Shown piece after piece: positions 13,401-20,687 of a stretch of DNA of 64,000 bases (its first letter is position 1; every line of letters starts with the position of its first letter). The stretch comes from Clostridia bacterium (GTDB lineage: Bacteria; Bacillota; Clostridia; Christensenellales; Aristaeellaceae), in the NCBI GenBank assembly GCA_017447185.1, contig JAFSOC010000014.1, positions 1-64,000 of the forward strand. The letters are read 5' to 3'. The position numbers and the translations under genes are program-made. The notes under the pieces are model-generated. The model had not been told where the DNA came from. It ran no database searches and saw nothing but the letters and a program-made list of their open reading frames with translations.

Positions 13401-16400
13401 GGTCAATGGAGCCGTTGATGATGGTTTCCAGCGTTTCCTTGTCAATCGGCTGGCCGGTTTTGTCGGTGATCGCTTCCGCTCCCTCGGCATACAGTGTGTC
13501 CAGGGCGGCTTTCTTGGCTTCCTGCAGGGTCCCCTTCAGGTTTTCTTTGATGAACTTTTTAATGTCTTCGTAAACGTCCTTCGGGATCTCATTAAAGGAG
13601 AACTTCTTGTGGAACAGGTCTCCCACATGGTTCACCACCGAGCTGCGGATGCTCTTGACCAGCATCTCGTTGAAGCCGTCCACAAAGCTGGAGACGATCT
13701 TTCCCAGGCTGCCGTCGCCGAAATCGTCAAAAGGTACCGCGTCGGCTTCGAGCGCCACCGCCAGGAGGCCGATGCCGATCCATTTTTCGGTTTTTTTGTT
13801 GTCCTTGATGACGTTGATCACGTCTTCGATAAAGCCGGTGCCGAACATGTCTGCCAATCCGGAGGAATTGACAAATTCATCCAGGATCTCGCTGCCGACG
13901 GGGCTGATGATACTGTTCACTATGTTGCCCGGCAGGAAGTCCTCCAGACCGATTTCCCGGCCCAGGTCCTGCACATAGTCGTTCACAGGCTGGCCGATCT
14001 GTTCCGTCAGGTAATTCTTCAGGTCCTGCTTTCCCTGGTCGGTGGAAACGTCAAACGTCCGGTCGCTGTAATCGGGTGCCGCTGTCGGCGTTGTCTTTTC
14101 CTTCGTGGTGGCGGAAACCTCCAGGGACGCCGCCTTGATGTTCCCGTTGCCGATCCGGGCCGTATTGTGCATGGTCACCGCGTTGTATGCGGCGCCAAGG
14201 CCGACGCCCATGCCGGCGTTGGTGGTGCTGCTGTCCGCCTTCAGGACCGCTTCCGTCCGGTTCCCGGCGGTCACCCGGGCCTTTCCGCCGATCTCGATGC
14301 TCCGCTGGTTCAGAATTTCTGCCAGGCTTTCGCTCTCCTGGAAGTTGAATCCCGCTGCGCCTGCGATACCCATGGACATGTTGTTGACCAGCACCGTCGG
14401 CGGACGGTATTTCCAGTATAATTCCACGGGTTTCCTCGGGAGTTCCCCGGCCAGAACTTCCATCTCAAGGATGGCGTCCAGCAGCAGGACCAGCCGGTTC
14501 TGCCGCAGCCTCAGGGAGAAGGGGATCCTTCCGCCTTTGGCGCCGGCAATATTGATATTCCGGATATCGCTTTCCGTTTCCGCGTTGACCCGCAGGGATC
14601 CCGCGGTCAGGCTCTGGTTCAGCCGGGCCGCCGCATTGTCCGCAATGAAGGAGAAGCCTGCGGCAACGCCATAGCCGCCTTTTGTGCCCGCAGCTGCGCC
14701 GTTGGTCTGCACAAAGTGCGCCGCGGTATTGCCGGCGGTAATCTTCACGTCACCGTCCACATTCAGGACGCTGTCTTCGGACTGTCCGCCGATTTTGCCG
14801 AGATAGGCCTCCGCCCCGGTGGTAACAGAGTCCACGGCCAGGGCCGCTGCCAGGGCGGTGTCCTTGCCGGACGCGCCGGACGCTGCGGTCACGCTGTCCT
14901 TCACCTGCTGGTCCGCCCGGAGGGTGATTCCGCGGATATGCTGGCCGTCTGTTTTTTGCGCCAGCGCCGCGCCGTCCTGGATCGCGGCCACCGTCTTCGC
15001 CGTATCAATGGCTGCGGCAATGCCCGCGCCGACGCCCGTTTCCCCGGCGGTCCGCGTGTTGCCGGAAGCGTCCGCGTTCACGGAGTATCCCACATCGTTC
15101 TCCGCTTCAACGCTCAGCTTTCCGTCCAGCTTCACATTCGATTTTTCAAACATCCTGGCCTTGCTGTCCGCCTTGGCCACCTGGATCGAAACTGCTCCGC
15201 CGACGCCGGTGGCGCCGCGGCTGAATCCGGCCTTGCTTTCCGTCTGAACGCCGGCTTCTCCGAAGGCCTGGACCTTCACGTCTCCGGCGCTTTCCACGCT
15301 GCCCTTGATCTCCGCCTTGTTGTGGCTCTCGGCCACCGTCAGGGCCAGGGCAGCCCCCAGGCTGGTATCCGCCGGGTCCGCGGCGGTCCCTTCGGTCACG
15401 GCGGTGCCGTCCGCCAGCGTCCGTACATCCGCCGCAGCCTCCGCGAGAAGAGTCACATCCCCGCCGGCGGTCACAGAAGCGGCCGCTTTTCCGTCGTCCG
15501 CGCCAGCGATCACCGCCTGGCTTTCATTCTTTGTAATGCCCACCGCGGCCGCACCGGCCAGCTGCATGCCCTGGGCCTGGCCGATAACCGCCTGCGGATC
15601 GGCCGCGTCCACATAGGCCGCGCTGATCCTGATCCCGGCTGCCGGATCCGCGTTCTCCGGAACCAGCAGGTAGTAGCCGCCCTTGTCATCCGGCTGGATG
15701 ACCGCGGTCCGGACGGCGCTCTGGCCGTTGTCCATCACGGTATACTGGGCCGTCAGGCTGTCCTTTTGGAGGGCTTTGCCCGCCGCGGGGTTCACCACAA
15801 GCCTGAGCTTCTGTCCCGGTGCAACGCTGGCCAGGCATTTTCCGTCCTCTTCCGTTTCATAGGTCAGGATGGCGCCGTCACTGCTGCCGTCCGGCAGCAC
15901 CAGCTTGACCGTCCGGTCTTCCTTGTCGATTCCGTCTTCCGACAGGTTCCCGGTCATGTTCCCCACCAGCGTCCGGACATTGATGGGGCTCTCCGCCGTC
16001 TGGTCATACCCGTCCTCAAAGGCATCCGCGCCGGAGGCTGCTGCCTGCCCGTCCGGATTGTAGTCCGGGTCTTCCTCATACTCCACAAAGAGGGTTGCGT
16101 AGGTCTTGTCCCTGGTAAAGGTATACTTTCCGTCCGCGTCCGGGGTCAGGGCCGCGGCAGGCGCATAGCCGGCCGCCCCGGCATCCAGTCCGCGCCACTG
16201 CACGGATTTGACCCGGTATCCTGCCGCCGCTTTCACGGTGACGCTGACTTGATGGTTTTCATCTTCTGCAAAGGTAACCTGGCCGTGCATACCGGCCTTG
16301 TCATCCAGCTGGACAGCCTCTCCGGCCGCTCCGCCGCCGGCGGTCACCTTGCTGACCGCGGCGTCCATCTCTTTCAGGTCGTCATCGCCGAGGCCCAGCG

Positions 16401-19400
16401 TCTTCTTGATCGTTCCCCACAGTCCGGTGAGATAGCTGTACATGCTCTCCACGGGGTTTTGTTCCGTGGAACCGGCCGCGGCGGAGCTGGCGGCAGTGGT
16501 GTACACTTTTTCCGCCGCGTCGGATTGGACGTTCACATCTTTTCCGGCAGTAACCTTGGCCGCAGGCGCAATTTCCGCCTTCACACCCTGCAGGACAAGG
16601 GCCAGGGCTGCATAGCCGCTGGTGCTGCTCGAGGCCGCATTGCTGCCCCGTTCCGCCAGGGTGGTCACCTTCAGGTTGCCGTCGGCGGAAACAGTCACCT
16701 GGTTCCCGGCCTCCAGTGTTCCGGCCACCGTGCTTTTTGCATCGCCAATCACATAGGAAGCGGCAATGGCGGCAGGAATACCGGCGAAGCCGGAATCCGC
16801 CCGGGTTTCAATCTCCGCATCCGTTTCGGACGCAATCCTGATACTGTCGGAGGCAACAATCTTTGCCGTTTCGGCAATATTGATGATGGAATCCGCCTTG
16901 ACCAGGGAAACCGCAAGAGGCAGCCCTTCGTAGGATCCACCGTTCCCGTCCTGGTAGGAATCCCCGACCCCGCTGGTGGTTTTCACCTGGGTAAGAATGC
17001 TGACGCTGCCTTTGCCTTCGACAGGGGTAACAGCACCCTGGTTCTCGGTATAACCGGCATAGATTTCGCCGTTCACATCCACGATGGCTTTGGCGACCTT
17101 GACATTGATCAGGCCGCTGTCAGGCGCCAGGGTGATGATTCCGCCCTGCTGCTGTGCTTTGGAGAGGATCAGCACGTCCCCGGCGCTGATGACCTTTCCG
17201 TTGATGGTCACCGCAGCCGTATGGGCCAGGTTCAGCAGGCTGATCGGAATGTCATCCGTGCTCCCGGCAATCTTCCCCGGCGCACGGGGCGCTCCCACAC
17301 CGGTTCCGGATTCCGCTTCAATGCGTACCAGCCCCGCCTTGACGGTTCCGTCCACCTGGACCGTTCTGCCCAGAAGGACCAGCTGCAGTCCATCCGCGGT
17401 AATGTTTTTGCCCACCTGCAGCGCGTCGTCGTTTTTGACAATCACATTGGTCAGCAGAAGATTCGGGGTTCCGCTGAAAAGAAGATCGTTATCGAGGCTG
17501 CCGGTATAGATATAATCTGTAAAGTTGTTCGCCAGCTGGGTGGCGGGATCCGTGAACTCCACCTTCGCCTTGTTGGCCAGGTTATCCGTAACGCTCTCGA
17601 TGGCGCCGGCATCATAGGTAATCGCCACCGTTTTTCCGTTGCTGTTTGTCAGCTGGATGTTTCCCGCTGTGCCGGCTGCGCCGTTTGTATTCAGCGTGCC
17701 GGTCGCATGGATCCGGTCATTGCCCGCGCCGCCGACGACGGCCACCGTGTTCGCCGCGTCCGCAACAGAGATGTCCACATCGGCCAGGTTGGCGCCGTCG
17801 CCCAGGTCGATCCGGAGGGTGCCGTTGGAGGGAGTTCCTTTGCCGGCAACGATAACGGAATCATCGCCGTTTCCGGCGCTGACCGTCACAAACTCCGTTT
17901 TTCCCTCTGCAAGCGTTTCCCCGTTTCCGGCCGCGGTGATCCCGATGGTATCATCGCCCTCGCCGGTCTGGATGCCGGCGGTGCTGTCGGCGGTCACCTC
18001 GGCGTTGACCGTATCATCGCCGTCACCGGTCCGGATGGCAGCAGTGCTGCCGCCCTTGATCACGGCCTGCACCGTATCCTTTCCGGCTTCTGTTTCAATG
18101 GTCAGGCTGCTGCCTGCATCGGCAGCGGCTGTAACCGTATCCGCCTCTTCCCCGGTCCGGATGGCCGCCGTTTTCCCGGCCCCCTGGAGGGTCAGGTTCA
18201 CGGTGTCTTCCCCGTCTCCGGTCTGGATTTCCGCATTGGTGCCTTTCAGTTCGGCCCGGACGGTGTCGCCGCCCTTTCCGGTATCGATGCTGACGCTCTC
18301 CGCGTCCTGGGCGGTAACGCTGACGCTGTCCTCGCCTTCGCCGGTATGCACTTCCGCCTTGGATCCGGCGCCGCTGACGCTGACGTTCACGCCGTCATCC
18401 GCCCGGGTGCCGAAATAGGTCAGGGATGAGCCGCTCTGTACGTTAACAATTCCCGGCAGTCCAAGTCCTTTCATGATCATGGAGATACCGTTCAGAAGAT
18501 TCATAACACCCGTGAACAGCGTGCTGCCGTCCGCCTGCAGGCCGTCCTCTCCTGCATCCGCCACGTCCATCTCCACTTCGTTAATTCCCGTGAAAGCGCT
18601 CGCGGTTTTGTCAATATTGACTTCTCCGTCATAGATGGTGTTTTTCTCCAGAATAATCCGGATTCTTCCGCCCATGGCAGTACTGACCGCCGATTCAATT
18701 TTGCTCTGAAGGGTGGAAGGAGCAGAAGTGACCTGGGCCGGTTCCGTCGTCTCCGGAGAGGCGGTCCCCTCATTTGTCCCTGCTGAAGGCGCAGCAAAAA
18801 GCATCACCCTTACCGGTTCCGCTTCCGGACCCGGCACCTGGGCAGCGGACAACGTGTCCGCGTTCTCATTGACAGTCTCTGCCGTATTGATTCCGGCTTC
18901 CATGGAACGCAATACGGGCTCCTCAGCCTTTATTCCCTCTGTTGGTTCTTCTTCCTTTTCCGTTCCTTCCGGAGACTCCCCTGTACTTGTCCCTTCTGCG
19001 GTTTTCTCCTCAGAACCCGTTCCTCCCGCAGGAGTCCCTTTTGCCAGGGTCATTCTGAGCACGGCAAAAGATCCTTTATCGCCCTCTCCGGAAGATTCCT
19101 CCGTCTTCGTTTCTTCCGTGGCTGTCTCCTCAGTACCCGTTCCTTCTGCGGTTTTCTCTCCGCTGCCCGTTCCTTCTGCGGTTTTCTCTCCGCTGCCCGT
19201 TCCTTCCGCGGTTTCCTCTTCCGTACCCGTTACTGCCGCGGTTTCCTCTTCCGTACCCGTTACTGCCGCGGGAGCCCCTTTGGCCAGGGTCATTCTGCGC
19301 ATGGTGAAAGATCCTTTAACGGCCTCTTCCGGAGATTCCCCGGTCTTCGTTTCTTCTGCGTACCCGTTTTCCGTCTCTGTTTTTTCCGCAGGCTCTTCCC

Positions 19401-20556
19401 CGTCTGCTTTTCCCTTTATGGATTCTTCTTCCGGATCTGCACCTTCAGCTGGCTCTTTTTCCGCTGTATTGTCCGGTGTGAGTTCCTCATCAGAATCTTT
19501 GCTCTCTGCGGATTCTTCTTCGGAATGAGTTTCCTTTGCATTCTTCTCCGCGGGTTCTTCCCCGGTCTCCCTGTCCGCAGCAGCGTCCTCGCCGGCGCCT
19601 TTTCCTTCCGCAGGTTCTTCCCCGTCAGCTTCCTCCTTTATGGATTCTTCTCCCGGATTGATATCCTCAGCAGGCTCTTTTCCTGCTGTATTGTCCGCTG
19701 CGGATTCCTCATCAGAATCTTTGCTCTCTGCGGATTCTTCCTCGGAATGGGTTTCCCCTGCAGGCTTCTCCGCGGATTCTTCCCCGGTCTCCTTATCCGC
19801 GGCAGCGTCCCCACCGGCGCCTTCTCCTTCCGCAGGTTCTTCCCCGTCAGCTTCTTCCTTTAGGGTTTTTTCTTCCGGATTGGTATCTTCAGCAGGCTCT
19901 TTCTCCGCTGTATTGTCCTCCGCGGATTCCTCTTCAGAATCTTTGCTCTCTGCGGATTCTTCCTCGGAAAGGTTTTCCCCTGCGGGCTTCTCTACGGAAT
20001 CTTCCCCGCTCTCCCCATCCGCGGCAGCGTCCTCACCGGTGCCTTCTCCTTCCGCAGGTTCTTCCCCGTCAGCTTCTTCCTTTAGGTTTTTTTCTTCCGG
20101 ATTGGTATCTTCAGCAGGCTCTTTCTCCGCTGTATTGTCCTCCGCGGATTCCTCATCAGAATCTTTGCTCTCTGCGGATTCTTCCTCGGAAAGGTTTTCC
20201 CCTGCGGGCTTCTCTACGGAATCTTCCCCGCTCTCCCCGTCCGCGGCAGCGTCCTCACCGGCGCCTTCTTCCATGGGTTCTTTCTCAGAATCCTTGTTTT
20301 CCGGCAGGATTCCTTCGTTTTCCGGATCACCTGCGAATTCCGGCAAACCGTCGGCTTCCGGCGCGCCCTGCGGCTCCCCGGCCTGTTTTTCCGGGTCCGG
20401 CAAACCTTCGCCCTCTTCCGTTCCGCCGGAGGAAGGTTCCGCATACTCCTGCTCCGTCATTTCCGCATAGGCAGTAAATGCTCCGCTGTTAAAGTTCACC
20501 GTGGAGCTCCAGACCATTGTCAGAATCAGAGTAAATGCTACAAGGCGCTTTTTCAT
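1465..20556 (-). CDS. Giant leukotoxin/filamentous-adhesin-like surface protein (6,363 aa)
   Basis: One open frame of 19 kb. Residues 1-31 form a Sec signal peptide (cut after AYA). Residues 32 to about 560 are extremely acidic and contain four 74-residue repeats plus two GSF-xx-RMTLAKG repeats. Residues about 730-950 hold RTX-like TGxGxDTV units spaced about 24 residues apart. From about 950 to 5,900 there are dozens of Gly/Ala/Asn-rich beta-solenoid repeats of the type GDVxVxA...GLAxA...NxxxA, interrupted by a helical domain (about 2,160-2,500) and beta-rich modules (about 1,400-1,560 and 2,650-2,850). The C-terminal 400 residues are non-repetitive. The repeat style matches what I know of the LktA-family leukotoxin/filamentous adhesins of Fusobacterium and Clostridia. 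No LPXTG motif, S-layer motif or terminal membrane helix is seen, so anchoring is unclear. Start: GAGG 8 nt before the ATG. A role in attachment is inferred. Confidence 0.8.
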   Translation of the reverse strand: MKKRLVAFTLILTMVWSSTVNFNSGAFTAYAEMTEQEYAEPSSGGTEEGEGLPDPEKQAGEPQGAPEADGLPEFAGDPENEGILPENKDSEKEPMEEGAGEDAAADGESGEDSVEKPAGENLSEEESAESKDSDEESAEDNTAEKEPAEDTNPEEKNLKEEADGEEPAEGEGTGEDAAADGESGEDSVEKPAGENLSEEESAESKDSEEESAEDNTAEKEPAEDTNPEEKTLKEEADGEEPAEGEGAGGDAAADKETGEESAEKPAGETHSEEESAESKDSDEESAADNTAGKEPAEDINPGEESIKEEADGEEPAEGKGAGEDAAADRETGEEPAEKNAKETHSEEESAESKDSDEELTPDNTAEKEPAEGADPEEESIKGKADGEEPAEKTETENGYAEETKTGESPEEAVKGSFTMRRMTLAKGAPAAVTGTEEETAAVTGTEEETAEGTGSGEKTAEGTGSGEKTAEGTGTEETATEETKTEESSGEGDKGSFAVLRMTLAKGTPAGGTGSEEKTAEGTSTGESPEGTEKEEEPTEGIKAEEPVLRSMEAGINTAETVNENADTLSAAQVPGPEAEPVRVMLFAAPSAGTNEGTASPETTEPAQVTSAPSTLQSKIESAVSTAMGGRIRIILEKNTIYDGEVNIDKTASAFTGINEVEMDVADAGEDGLQADGSTLFTGVMNLLNGISMIMKGLGLPGIVNVQSGSSLTYFGTRADDGVNVSVSGAGSKAEVHTGEGEDSVSVTAQDAESVSIDTGKGGDTVRAELKGTNAEIQTGDGEDTVNLTLQGAGKTAAIRTGEEADTVTAAADAGSSLTIETEAGKDTVQAVIKGGSTAAIRTGDGDDTVNAEVTADSTAGIQTGEGDDTIGITAAGNGETLAEGKTEFVTVSAGNGDDSVIVAGKGTPSNGTLRIDLGDGANLADVDISVADAANTVAVVGGAGNDRIHATGTLNTNGAAGTAGNIQLTNSNGKTVAITYDAGAIESVTDNLANKAKVEFTDPATQLANNFTDYIYTGSLDNDLLFSGTPNLLLTNVIVKNDDALQVGKNITADGLQLVLLGRTVQVDGTVKAGLVRIEAESGTGVGAPRAPGKIAGSTDDIPISLLNLAHTAAVTINGKVISAGDVLILSKAQQQGGIITLAPDSGLINVKVAKAIVDVNGEIYAGYTENQGAVTPVEGKGSVSILTQVKTTSGVGDSYQDGNGGSYEGLPLAVSLVKADSIINIAETAKIVASDSIRIASETDAEIETRADSGFAGIPAAIAASYVIGDAKSTVAGTLEAGNQVTVSADGNLKVTTLAERGSNAASSSTSGYAALALVLQGVKAEIAPAAKVTAGKDVNVQSDAAEKVYTTAASSAAAGSTEQNPVESMYSYLTGLWGTIKKTLGLGDDDLKEMDAAVSKVTAGGGAAGEAVQLDDKAGMHGQVTFAEDENHQVSVTVKAAAGYRVKSVQWRGLDAGAAGYAPAAALTPDADGKYTFTRDKTYATLFVEYEEDPDYNPDGQAAASGADAFEDGYDQTAESPINVRTLVGNMTGNLSEDGIDKEDRTVKLVLPDGSSDGAILTYETEEDGKCLASVAPGQKLRLVVNPAAGKALQKDSLTAQYTVMDNGQSAVRTAVIQPDDKGGYYLLVPENADPAAGIRISAAYVDAADPQAVIGQAQGMQLAGAAAVGITKNESQAVIAGADDGKAAASVTAGGDVTLLAEAAADVRTLADGTAVTEGTAADPADTSLGAALALTVAESHNKAEIKGSVESAGDVKVQAFGEAGVQTESKAGFSRGATGVGGAVSIQVAKADSKARMFEKSNVKLDGKLSVEAENDVGYSVNADASGNTRTAGETGVGAGIAAAIDTAKTVAAIQDGAALAQKTDGQHIRGITLRADQQVKDSVTAASGASGKDTALAAALAVDSVTTGAEAYLGKIGGQSEDSVLNVDGDVKITAGNTAAHFVQTNGAAAGTKGGYGVAAGFSFIADNAAARLNQSLTAGSLRVNAETESDIRNINIAGAKGGRIPFSLRLRQNRLVLLLDAILEMEVLAGELPRKPVELYWKYRPPTVLVNNMSMGIAGAAGFNFQESESLAEILNQRSIEIGGKARVTAGNRTEAVLKADSSTTNAGMGVGLGAAYNAVTMHNTARIGNGNIKAASLEVSATTKEKTTPTAAPDYSDRTFDVSTDQGKQDLKNYLTEQIGQPVNDYVQDLGREIGLEDFLPGNIVNSIISPVGSEILDEFVNSSGLADMFGTGFIEDVINVIKDNKKTEKWIGIGLLAVALEADAVPFDDFGDGSLGKIVSSFVDGFNEMLVKSIRSSVVNHVGDLFHKKFSFNEIPKDVYEDIKKFIKENLKGTLQEAKKAALDTLYAEGAEAITDKTGQPIDKETLETIINGSIDLFASAKDLYDVIAGLSSEDAAKIKAQAEEAGIKQDETFEDDVEGNVTTALDKIQEKESGKTDSAVSDLDAMIAETIIKAAEQQNVILSDAQIAALKNPYDLALEGKKGSAGTHLVDTQAVSGAGAIGMAISGSAALTNLDFSTTAELGHDKVTVNPDDSKYKVNKGDQKYQVNKKDYQDADGNWNQPDGEAKYNAAVQEKEAEYGKDAAAAFKQLADDLAAAAEENRKINGGTVDVTGDMRFEADGSRFVNNVASAALNGKGSASTNAASADAANADVGDSNSAQTVTEGENFTVTVTKGIQAQIDGTDKKKVLVTVKPGFRLKAADDGVNYAVCSYNDRHSGTEKTEQIKVQTDDQGKLYLDTGSVQGAPADAELHFTLETEEVLKEVILSAPVAGEGVQLPEGAVTVDVKGREAEDGKLFARAGDTIRVEIRKLDGAHLEYIEYAYTDTAGKTHTVAINPDVSVAAGKETQYTLVTADSDSYVFNLRMPNDANDSGVAINTSFIKTEEGSIVPFYSLKDRTTSEFGRSIGLGVSLSLLTGSDSTTVHISDRYDNPEKPTTGLNAGTLTISARADHQEEIYSAAGSNDASVTALDASAAVDALDSSVKAAMNKGNLTNVTGYQSGSVTSAGDLSLTAEENSITNITASAFSVGRGTAVGATTALNLAGYGAEVSMGGAAATGAVTVAASSFSRDTTTAVATAVGQDISVLADKAGLVPDEENPGQVKKQDGSAESGEGNVLTERLDANRNANRNEDDNDSGEDTDASMPISVNALKSQGVTTDVNEEDPDAMDLVNGFVSVAAMGGAAYNTVNNFFYGSKLQLAAAIGLTQAKHTARAKVEGDITTTGGPISITADNNANFAAVGTSATMSLLLQSNSVSGAAAVADNKNEATVTVKGNLKAAGDVTLRSSTIRNLDEDFINKLTAQSVSGAVSGYNGNVTAGMSVSLIKTKATTTTDVNGNIEGGNIAVEATDQSRLAARAGGVSLSLGTAFGAGLANSTILSQDTVTAKVADGKSITGSGFTLNAEKKNVTAEDYAKAIAELNMRGEGAESRINIKTDDRDPEDDKQENSAQIDLYASKLLKLYDKINQFSFQNYYTEAIGASAQLTNSTFSLGGSFTYLKTRNTIETLLGEGVKVTLAKQDGEGKNGDMALSAIDNATHRMVTGGLSVAPATISAGLALALMTNQDTVSAVTGKGSTVNAAGKLTQEASSEMKTEVLTAAASLSASITNNPVKREESGTDEKGNPVPGKPKSTTPDPRSGNAIAGGVNVLFNKATVRSEVGEGTQLAAGADAGITSRMDADLLALVADAAITLGKSGFAGGGSANGIRDEATVRTVLAKGVEMNAGGNAEVGADAASQLIAGVASAVAQATASGLGIAAGVNVNFAGAKAETTLNENAAVRSAGDTDIRANADAWALSGSASLAGAIGTAAGASFNMNTFSREAKVNLAGGTQVDAGGNAQIRAGGNDTSYLAGLVLTGSYSGLSLSGNALVMKEENDIGITAGGTVKGGKNVLMESWLSDKTLAMDGTIALATVSAAAGLTNVYIEKNNKVQTLLEGASLTAGGQGEAIKTRYGKEISGVYAGANVRDSQAVAAASVAVSPVGTGITGGGVEMENNNQVLTRTDTAVLTATAGDIGVMASDYTQQQLLAGGLNFGGSSGIGAALTLLRASKQVEAVTGVMHAGRNIEVLAENEDNLEQLSVSAGAGMLGAAVDVGAAVQLLKSSVKASAAGTIESEKGSFSLTANNDATIYNMAGTAAFSGDGAAATPVATVTLFTGTADARVLKGTKVNAAEDVTIHAESIKDINQYTIGAAVAVGLGLSGAVNLLISKDTAKAVAESQSDLSAGKNLNIEADGSYGLKSRSAAVAASVTGLTTAVNGVVSLLNSNVTAELGGAADAKAGSVNVKADAKHNVSNIVANIAAGSNSAGLSVLILAAGTKLSQDAADMIVYGNADNRDEKIFDYDKVAGLAGNYQKPVAGEDPGNGFADEDLKNAGTGLEGDGHVMSKEGVGTAEKDGNGTKTGSIDVSSGYVSKDFDNGKYDDKGEKMRGEDQEATDSTDVQNARQINTYTYEGEDPSDAVIARITQDAVIREAAGVNVAANQEITADLVGVSIGAGSVGAGISLAAAKLRSHVSASSLGELNKIGSNGITITANSAAGKPGEEAASRDEALAKLTDAVDPSSNGLRVVSGAAGVGSTGLAVSVAMALTDNVTEAVLGGKVNAAGDVKVAAGQNYGSVKALNVAVAAGGSVAAAASAAFAQSQGSVKAEISENTHLQGKNVSVVTDTTVDQTVLSTSASVGTIAVNAGLALAINRMTQDTKVRGGTEIKAASLNVNGKSATAADSYLMGFSVSADPVTPAVLLSAAVSQVNAKINTEVGEQDKAQVKLTLDDALNIHNEVTASAIPLALNVAGGGIAIGGNVLLALNETEAAAKLTNADLTAGSASVTSDLAGTVSASMAKLNAGVAAIGLSVNYADIRARNRAIFENTRAVVSKDLTVRTGAGKDSNRTEAVAETVSGDIGLIAVGLNAAVARNTSLNEATLDSNLEISVGGDLTVHGHGENSTRADVTGLTIAPLTAATGTAVVAMNNADSRTNVKADLLTVRHAAAFDATQKASTKAHALTGNGSLVTVTGNVVLAYGRTHSLINVDLGLRSNLDGAELRATNSASDETASKIENATAAGIAIGAMIGGAYSQDVFDTTVKFGGDFKAGDITVNTGYDISTDTDVTPSLGGIRVDAAELAVNLALAKNTAYAGAQLYAAGGTASAGNVNVIASGSARTNAIVRSAKLTVSGVAIGVDIANANGSMKQAADIELDQATLTAKSVSVASVGKTAETTATVGMTGGASEDEFDIKLVNVDVNWARAKENLDSTAMIRGGSSASSVLNADTLNVMTGMENNGQTKAEAVTSLGVEIGLATGSGLDSRAATGDSFNSVLSGLTANVAGKSNISAIGSTTARAEGTAPGTYTFGLDVNVSNIYAGVGSKDDNQTAMVLIGDDTVLNSGDTLDLWAMNSGFAVTEFVKKTQYTLVGVKVASIPTESWYNTGVLIGSNAKLNASSGSLNVSSDSIAGAKSTIDASSLGLAFDYNSMKGQNSITDRNAIDIGQGTSLTADAGDISILGTTNTRAQAMSKLKGAGVIAGEVVDAANKIDRQMTIYLDKNSMLQTRTGQVTIASISGDEDNIVADSYVKAGGLVAIGEATATNEITSVNQITIDQGVQIFSAMDLNLLARATSRLAKDDANLLEKGSPDDDEALPIDGQKEEEASDEDEEAAQKAMAAHEAERKAKLQEITDASNAAQQESNQYPEKKDAQIEADDSQGYGVYAHATAKAKGAGVKPEASAVNRLHFSSVILFKKPEAGETAAQIQIQSDRGAIHIETNNAGLRAKAESRADGSALGGWSDAWSEISADLQNTIWVDNATLQSRVASGITLLAWNGQDSERPYLYAKADAASFALLCSANADAVISGSSFNQIRSTDTNTVSVRGQFTHTAVHPSDAIHYTLDSRYEKLASSGKDSESFSWGAAKHRCDFCGEGQGNTIDPNAYRADKQGAFSKALSPLNDILAATAKLNGITKARYGEEDYIAAGRIYTLDLQVLLTRDVRLEEDKLREYRLWTNGRTFQEVLLLPNSSRLYTSAEYKVEYIADVLYGDVLGNGENQYADIITALTKRAFDEPVIPVGSTGSLDMKTGVLTLPSMSDYELYMHEVSAAWMMEKLTEGYICILSADQEEINAVALTEGDTLPEGTIVGGITEDGEAEGWTRFWLGLTPETAPNGETPLYFMLVNRETDEMKIFRTSGNMMAEGAEPVAESMYLYRDSDSDMNGEEKYHCMLFDTPEGQKSIIKIVTNILEDWDIVLPLAIRITLRSFTLEGADLPAYSLGDHILAMCDGTDGTVSLLGGFYEAVFDGDIFESSYVRIENIREGKPVVTIRKDQEIWAEPEDENKAFDIAGNEYVCIDGVWYPVEEAPATAM
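19390..20278. repeat. 222-bp tandem repeat, four copies
   Basis: The word cccgtc(a/t)gc recurs at about 19399, 19621, 19843 and 20065, an exact 222-bp period. It encodes 74-residue Glu/Ser/Asp-rich units near the N-terminus of the giant adhesin. The two copies nearest the signal peptide are almost identical and the two farther copies are more diverged, the pattern expected from recent duplication at one end of the array. Confidence 0.85.
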
Positions 20557-20687
20557 ACACCATTCCTCGCTCTACTTCTTTTTGATCACAAACCGTGTGC
20601 GGATCCGGCTTTTGCCATTGCTGCACGTTCGGGAAAAGAGTTACTTCCTGTCTTTTCTTCTAAAAAATATATATAGCTAGACACTGT

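Noticed and set aside
14716-18429. A 1,237-codon plus-strand open frame inside the giant adhesin gene
   Set aside because: Antisense shadow of the repeat region, full of His/Arg/Gly with no motif or ribosome site. Similar shadows at 4105-4926, 6562-7857 and 10897-12927 were rejected likewise.
174-20278. The tandem DNA repeats as a CRISPR array
   Set aside because: Repeats are 126 and 222 bp, contiguous without spacers, and in coding frame; no cas genes are present.
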